This document shows positions 58,785 through 64,000 of a stretch of DNA of 64,000 nucleotides, one piece after another (position 1 is the first letter of the stretch; every line of letters begins with the position of its first letter). The notes under the pieces are model-generated. The model was not told where the DNA came from. It saw only the letters and a list, made by a program, of their open reading frames with translations, and made no database searches. Origin of the DNA: Gossypium raimondii. Taxonomy: Eukaryota; Streptophyta; Magnoliopsida; Malvales; Malvaceae. The stretch spans positions 53,649,924-53,713,923 of the forward strand of contig NC_068570.1 of the NCBI RefSeq assembly GCF_025698545.1, read 5' to 3'. The translations under genes and the position numbers were made by a program.

Positions 58785-60814
58785 ATCCAAAATGTAATAA
58801 TAGTATGTTTTGATACCACTGCAATTAATTATTGACTACGTACCGTATTTTTTGTTATAATATTAAAGTAAAATTATACAAAATTTGTAATATAATATTT
58901 AATAGGCTAATTCATTAAGCTGGATGTTTTAGAATAAAAAAGTATTAATATTTAAGTCATAATTAATTTTCAACATATAATAGTAATTTTAACCAATTAA
59001 AAAGTAAATGTAAAATTAATAATAAATAATTTATCGTACAAGTGAAAAATATTATGCATAAAATAATAAATTATATACATAAAAATAAATAATTGATAAA
59101 AAAGATAATTGTAAAATTTATATAACTTATTAATAAAGTATAAGATAATATATTTATATAAATATCGTAATCTATATAATACTTAATTACAAAATATATT
59201 TATATTAAAAGTTATAATTTTTAAAAAAATACTTATAATCAAATTAACAATTAACAGCCTTATTTTTTAAAATTGTTACCAATTAGCTCGTTAATATGAT
59301 AAATCAACTTTGCTTAACGTTCGTTGTAACGACAGTTCAAATGAAAACAAGTAGTGTAAAAATAAGGGAAAAAAAGAATTAACAAAATCGATATTTGTTA
59401 ATGCAATTTAGACAGCCCTACGTCTGTGAGGTCTCATTCAGTGGATGATTTTATTCAACAATCGTCCAGATCACCAATTGGCTTAAGTTCAATCTACTTG
59501 TATACAAAGAAGTTATTAGAGCCCCAATATCAACCACAAAACAAAGCAAACAAAGAGTGCCACAAAATAACCACAAGAAAACCAAACAAAGTTGTTAACA
59601 AAAACATCCAAAACTACTTTTGATGTGCGGCACAAAATAGCTTATTTATAAGCCTCTTCAAGTGATAAATCAACCGTGTTTTGATAGGTTTTAAAAAACC
59701 TATTTAAAAGTTGAAATTATCTCATTAATTATTTGAGTATTTATCACATAAAAGTCTTCATAAATCATCTTCCAACTGCTCCAAAAATCTCTTGAATAAA
59801 TATGATATTTGTCTTTAAAAAATAGCATTAATAATAAGACTTTTATACTTATCCAACCGCCTCAAGCAATTCAGTTGGGAATCTTAGTACCCTAATTGAC
59901 CCATACTTCTAGTTTTGTCAAATATTCGACATTCAAATGAACTGAAATCAACACAAATTACATCTATTCAAAACCAAAATCGATGACCCAAACTGAGAAC
60001 CATAGTAGCAATAACGTTCCCAACATTTACACCAAATTAATTAATAAAGTTTAAATTCACGTGTTAAAGCATATCAAATATTAAATAGAGACAAATTACA
60101 AATTTATTTTTTATTGATGGCACTTTAAGATTTTATAATACTTATTTGTATTTTTAAATTAAATTTAAATTTTATATTAATTTAATATAATGATAACTAT
60201 TTTAATTATATTTTTATAAAAATATTAAATAAATTTAGTATATTATGTTTGGTTAATGTTAATATGTACAATGACAGAGCATTTACCCTACTTTACTTTA
60301 CCTGTACTTTATTTCATGTTTTAATTTTCTTAATAACATAAATTAAATTTGATTTTAAATCTAAATTAATTTGAATATATCTAACACTTTAATTATTTTA
60401 ATAAAAAAGATTACATACGTCAAATCTTTAATCTTAACATGTATGCGTATTATAGATGTGTTTTTCTCAATTTTTGTTCTCTATATTTTTATGGTAACTT
60501 GATTTTATGTTGTAATTACCCAAACATATTTATTATTTGCAAATATTGTTATTTGAAAATTACTAATATTTTAAAATTCAAGTTCCTAAGTTAACTTATT
60601 TTTATATTAAAATTACAAGCTCAAAGCAAGAGAAGAGGCTGTAAATGTTGATATCCTATAAAATCATCTTTTAAAATTAAATAAAAGAAATTTAAAAAAT
60701 CATATTAGACATTTTAAAATGTTGATATCCTATAAAATCATCTTTTAAAATGTTGTGAGTGATTTGACACCAATTCAATCAATTAAACAAAGCAAAATCC
60801 AATATATAAAATAA
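58785..60814. other. AT-rich spacer with a possible copia LTR fragment
   Basis: About 59400-60025 may be a minus-strand copia LTR piece. It ends TTCCCAACA on the plus strand (a TGTTGGGAA start on minus) and has a minus-strand TATA-like TATAAATAAG near 59640. The other end and primer site are not seen. The short frame at 59426-59623 is not a gene. Confidence 0.35.
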
Positions 60815-61233
60815 AGGGTTAAATCACTATTTAGGGTCTGAACTTGGTAACTTTTCCTACATTAGAATCTAATTTTTTTGTCTAAATTAGGTCCTGAACT
60901 TGGTAATAGTTCCCACATTGGTGCCAAGGTTTGGTAATTTTTCTGACATTGGAGTATGAACTTTTTTTAATCCAAGTTAGACCCTAAATTTGACAATTGT
61001 TCCCACACAAGAGCACAACCTTTAGGATTTTCAAGGACTGACTTGGCCAAAAAGAGTTGAAGTCCCAATGTGGGAACATTTGCCAAATTCAGAGCCTAAC
61101 GTAGATAAAACGAAGTTTAAGCCCTATCATGGAAACAATTACCAAGTACAAGGCCTTACTTGGACAAACAAAAATTTAAGCTCTAATGTAAGAAAAGTTA
61201 CTAAATTCAAGTTACAAAATGTAATTTAGCCCT
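60815..61233. mobile_element. MITE-like element upstream of PYL4, ~419 bp
   Basis: Ends are AGGGTTAAATCAC and ATTTAGCCCT, inverted. The arms pair further inward, for example GTAACTTTTCCTACATTAGA against TCTAATGTAAGAAAAGTTAC. Internal sub-repeats of 'GGTAATWGTTCCCACATTGG' occur in both orientations. No coding capacity. Target duplications not clear. Confidence 0.65.
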
Positions 61234-61786
61234 AAAATATATGTCGATAAGAATACCTTTTTCCTAATTATTTTTTAATGGTTAGACAAAAATCATATAA
61301 ATAAATTATTATATAATAATTAATAGGATTAATATTTAATACATATTTTTATCTTGTAAATAATTTTAAAAGATTGTCAATGTACATTTTTAAAAATATT
61401 TATTGGTTAATATTTTAATAAATCTACTAATAGGGTTCATTACCCCCCAAAAAAAAAAACCTTTAAAAGTTAATCTCAACATTCAACAATGAACAAAGAG
61501 AAGAACCCAAAAAAGAAATGAAAGAAAAAGAAAATGAGAAAAGTTGGAATCTTATAGTTTGAATAAAATAATTAGAAAATCTACCTAAACAAAGTCCAAA
61601 GAAGCTTCAACTTGTCGATCCACTTGCAGTGTCCGGCGTAAGCCTGTTTGCTATTAACAAAATATACCCCTCTCTCTCTCTCCAACTCCAACAAATCCTC
61701 CCTTTTCCATCTTATCGTATATATTCAAAACCATGATCTTCATCCCATGCCCTCATTTTTCGCCCTCTTAAACTACCCCCCATCAG
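61234..61786. promoter_or_regulatory. PYL4 upstream region
   Basis: 553 bases between the MITE-like element and the ATG. Contains a (TC)n tract at about 61670-61682, common in plant leaders. An exact TATA box is not certain. Confidence 0.35.
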
Positions 61787-62431
61787 ATGCCTTCCTCTTT
61801 GCAGCTCCACCGCACCACCACCGCCGTTGGCACCTGCCACCACCAAAAACAACAACCTCCACCCCCTACCACTCTCACGACCTTTTTCCCTCTTCCTACC
61901 GGCGTCTCCTTTCCCGACATGGTCTCCGCCTACCACTTCCACACCTTGGGTCCTAATCAGTGTTGCTCCGCTGTGGTTCAAACCATCAACGCCCCTGTCG
62001 AAACCGTCTGGTCGGTGGTTCGCCGTTTCGATAACCCTCAAGCTTACAAACACTTCCTCAAAAGCTGTCATGTCATCGTCGGTGACGGTAACGTAGGCAG
62101 CCTCCGTGAAGTCCACGTCATATCGGGTCTCCCCGCCGCTTTCAGCACCGAGAGGCTTGAAATCCTCGACGACGAACATCACGTGCTTAGCTTTAGCGTC
62201 GTCGGAGGTGTTCATCGGTTGAATAATTACAAGTCTGTCACGACTCTACACGCTTCAAACAAAGGTAACGGGACAGTTGTCGTGGAATCATTCGTGGTTG
62301 ACATACCGCCCGGCAACACCAGAGAAGATACATGCACTTTCGTTGATACTATTGTACGTTGCAACCTTCAATCTTTGGCTCAAATGGCCGAAAATATGGC
62401 AACAAAAGAATCATTGTCATCATCCCCCTAA
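61787..62431 (+). CDS. PYL4: Abscisic acid receptor, PYL4-type
   Basis: Cytosolic/nuclear START-domain receptor. With ABA bound it closes and inhibits clade A PP2C phosphatases, starting ABA signalling. Intronless, 214 residues, first in-frame ATG. A variable, Pro/Thr-rich N-terminus (1-50) is followed by GPNQCCSAVVQTINAPV (55-71) and VWSVVRRFDNPQAYKHFL (74-91) with the ABA-contacting Lys at 88. The gate loop is SGLPA (113-117). The latch is HRL (143-145). C-terminal helix FVDTIVRCNLQSLAQMAENM. It is closest to PYL4 in Arabidopsis (also intronless, 207 residues); PYL5/6 are less similar. Residue 142 is Val where family members normally have Asp or Glu. Otherwise all motifs look intact. A MITE-like element lies ~550 bases upstream. 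Confidence 0.95.
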   Translation: MPSSLQLHRTTTAVGTCHHQKQQPPPPTTLTTFFPLPTGVSFPDMVSAYHFHTLGPNQCCSAVVQTINAPVETVWSVVRRFDNPQAYKHFLKSCHVIVGDGNVGSLREVHVISGLPAAFSTERLEILDDEHHVLSFSVVGGVHRLNNYKSVTTLHASNKGNGTVVVESFVVDIPPGNTREDTCTFVDTIVRCNLQSLAQMAENMATKESLSSSP

Positions 62432-64000
62432 ACTATTCCAAAGAAAAAGAAAATCGAATTCTCTCAATTCTATTTTTTTCTCGATGTGGGATCTATCCAT
62501 TAATGACTTCGTATCGAGATTCATAGATGAAGTTGAATGTGATCATATGTTACAATATTGGTATCGATGATGTAATGTTTAGCTTTTTTCTTCCCATCTG
62601 GTGAAGATTTCGCTTTGATGATCACACTCAATTTTAATGTAATTATGAATGTATTTCCTTCTTTGTTGCATCAAATATATGTGATTTCCACTTAAATATC
62701 TTCAGCTGGGTTAGTATATTTAAAAAAGGCTGTTTGATTTAATAAAAGAAAAAGTAAATAGAAATTCCAATTAGTAATGCACGGATCATCGGGGTGGCTA
62801 ATGGCTATATAATATAAGATTATATATGGATAAAGAAGATGAAAAGGGCCGGTGTATGACATGGCATATACATTACTATATTCAATTTAATCCTTTCTTT
62901 CAAATTTTATTCCATCATGTAACATGTTTACAAGAAAAGAGGCCAAACTATATATATATATAAACCATAGCTTTAGAATTTTCATGTTCGTACGGATAGG
63001 TTTTCATTGTTTCACTCCATAATCCACTGACCTACATTATATTTATGCAATCAAAGAAATGTTTAACAACAATTCTTTTATGGAAAAAACTCTAATTAAT
63101 TCACCCAAATTGTTGTTGATCAGTTTGACTATTAATGAAGTTGAAGCAATGAGAAGTTGACACGTGACATGTTATATCAACATTTTTTTTAAAAAATTTT
63201 ATGTTTAGACTGAACCTAGACAAATGAACATATAAGTTTATTTGAATTTGGATAATAATTTATCTAGGTTCATTTTAAATGTGATTATTGAAAAAAAATA
63301 TTTCTAAAATTATAATAAAATATAAATCATTAAAACTATAAATAATTATTTAAAATTCTAAAAATTCTAAAAAATATTAATAATAGAAAATTAAATTATA
63401 AAATATTAAAAAGTATAAAATTAAAAAAAGATTATCAAATTTTAAGTAGGTAAGTATTCATCAAAATGTCTCAAGAATACAAGAATGACATAGTTTTAGT
63501 AATCAATGTAATTCCTGAAATTGCTTTCCTCTCTTACAGCTTCTTCAATGTTAGGTTTTTTTATATTTTTCTTGGAATTTTAATAATTTTATAATTTTAT
63601 AATTATTTGAATTTCTATAATTTTAAAAACATTTTATGATTTTCGGATAACATTTTATTATTTTAGTAAACACATCTAAGCTGAATTTAGATAAATGTGT
63701 GTTCAAATTTGAATGAAGCTAGATGTTTTTTGTTCAAGTTTATTTTAGAGTATATTTTAAAAATATTGAAGACTTTACAGCATACTTCTTATTCCTTTGT
63801 TAACATTCGATAATGATCAAACCAGTCAATGATGATTTTATTAATGTAATAGTTTAATATTTTTTTTGGATTGAGAGTTGAATCGAATACTTTTTTTAAT
63901 AATGGTTTAATTGATTTTCGATTTTCATTGAGGAAAATGATGATTAAATATAAATGATATGAAATTGGAAAACAATATTATAGTTATATAAAATCAGCCG
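62432..64000. other. PYL4 3' flank and AT-rich intergenic sequence
   Basis: Nothing supportable beyond the probable 3' UTR. The short frame at 62277-62570 overlaps PYL4 in another frame. Confidence 0.5.

Noticed and set aside
61712..62215. 167-codon minus-strand frame opposite PYL4
   Set aside because: Mirror of a GC-rich real exon; no domain, and PYL4 on the other strand fully explains the region.
1..64000. tRNA, rRNA or CRISPR features
   Set aside because: No cloverleaf with intact A and B boxes, no rRNA signature, and no spaced identical repeats of CRISPR type. The tandem arrays seen have no unique spacers.

Overview
This is a 64 kb piece of a plant nuclear genome. It is AT-rich, with intron-bearing dicot-type genes spread thinly among many layers of degraded transposable elements. 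Gene content (CLASSY chromatin remodeler, laccase, PYL abscisic acid receptor) is typical of angiosperms. The repeat families (a 3.5 kb LTR starting TGTAACACCCC, Tat/Ogre-like LTRs with a GGTTTCRACA end, MULE relics) look to me like those of Malvaceae, most likely cotton (Gossypium). That species call is inference from memory and was not searched.

Layout. 1-2676: relic of a Mutator-like (MULE) transposase gene, cut by the window edge. 2677-7284: a truncated Ty3/gypsy element on the minus strand with one complete LTR. 7662-11172: a 3.5 kb solo LTR with perfect 5-bp target duplications. 11542-12181: pseudogene fragment resembling a STOP1/STOP2-type zinc-finger gene. 14606-15955: an intact membrane-anchored methyltransferase-like gene. 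16976-26870: a graveyard of nested LTR pieces, including a second solo LTR (17812-19030), an Athila-type gag/LTR and a copia pol relic. 29942-32122: a six-exon laccase gene with a one-base deletion in exon 5. 35186-40229: a complete five-coding-exon CLASSY1-like (CLSY) SNF2 gene with a leader intron. 43017-44267: a third solo LTR, same family and orientation as the second. 44418-46416: a diverged Tat-type LTR. 46417-47568: a foldback element with long inverted repeats. 48431-57321: a Tat/Ogre-like LTR retrotransposon on the minus strand with both LTRs (one truncated), primer site, polypurine tract, gag and pol relics, a tandem array and repeated stem-loops. 58268-58784 and 60815-61233: small foldback/MITE-like elements. 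61787-62431: an intronless PYL4-type ABA receptor gene.

The host genes are functionally unrelated neighbours: cell-wall phenolic oxidation (laccase), RNA-directed DNA methylation (CLSY), hormone perception (PYL4) and a putative Golgi/endomembrane methyltransferase. There is no operon-like logic. The main organising force is transposon insertion, deletion and LTR-LTR recombination.

The most interesting signal is inside the 48431-57321 element. Its 5' leader holds four two-tier hairpins and its 3' untranslated region holds three hairpins with a shared CCC/GGG inner stem. In both sets, stem sequences differ between copies but pairing is kept, including G-U wobbles that form only on the element's sense strand. 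This suggests selected RNA structure. Next to the 3' set is a ~131-bp tandem array built from ~44-bp sub-units.
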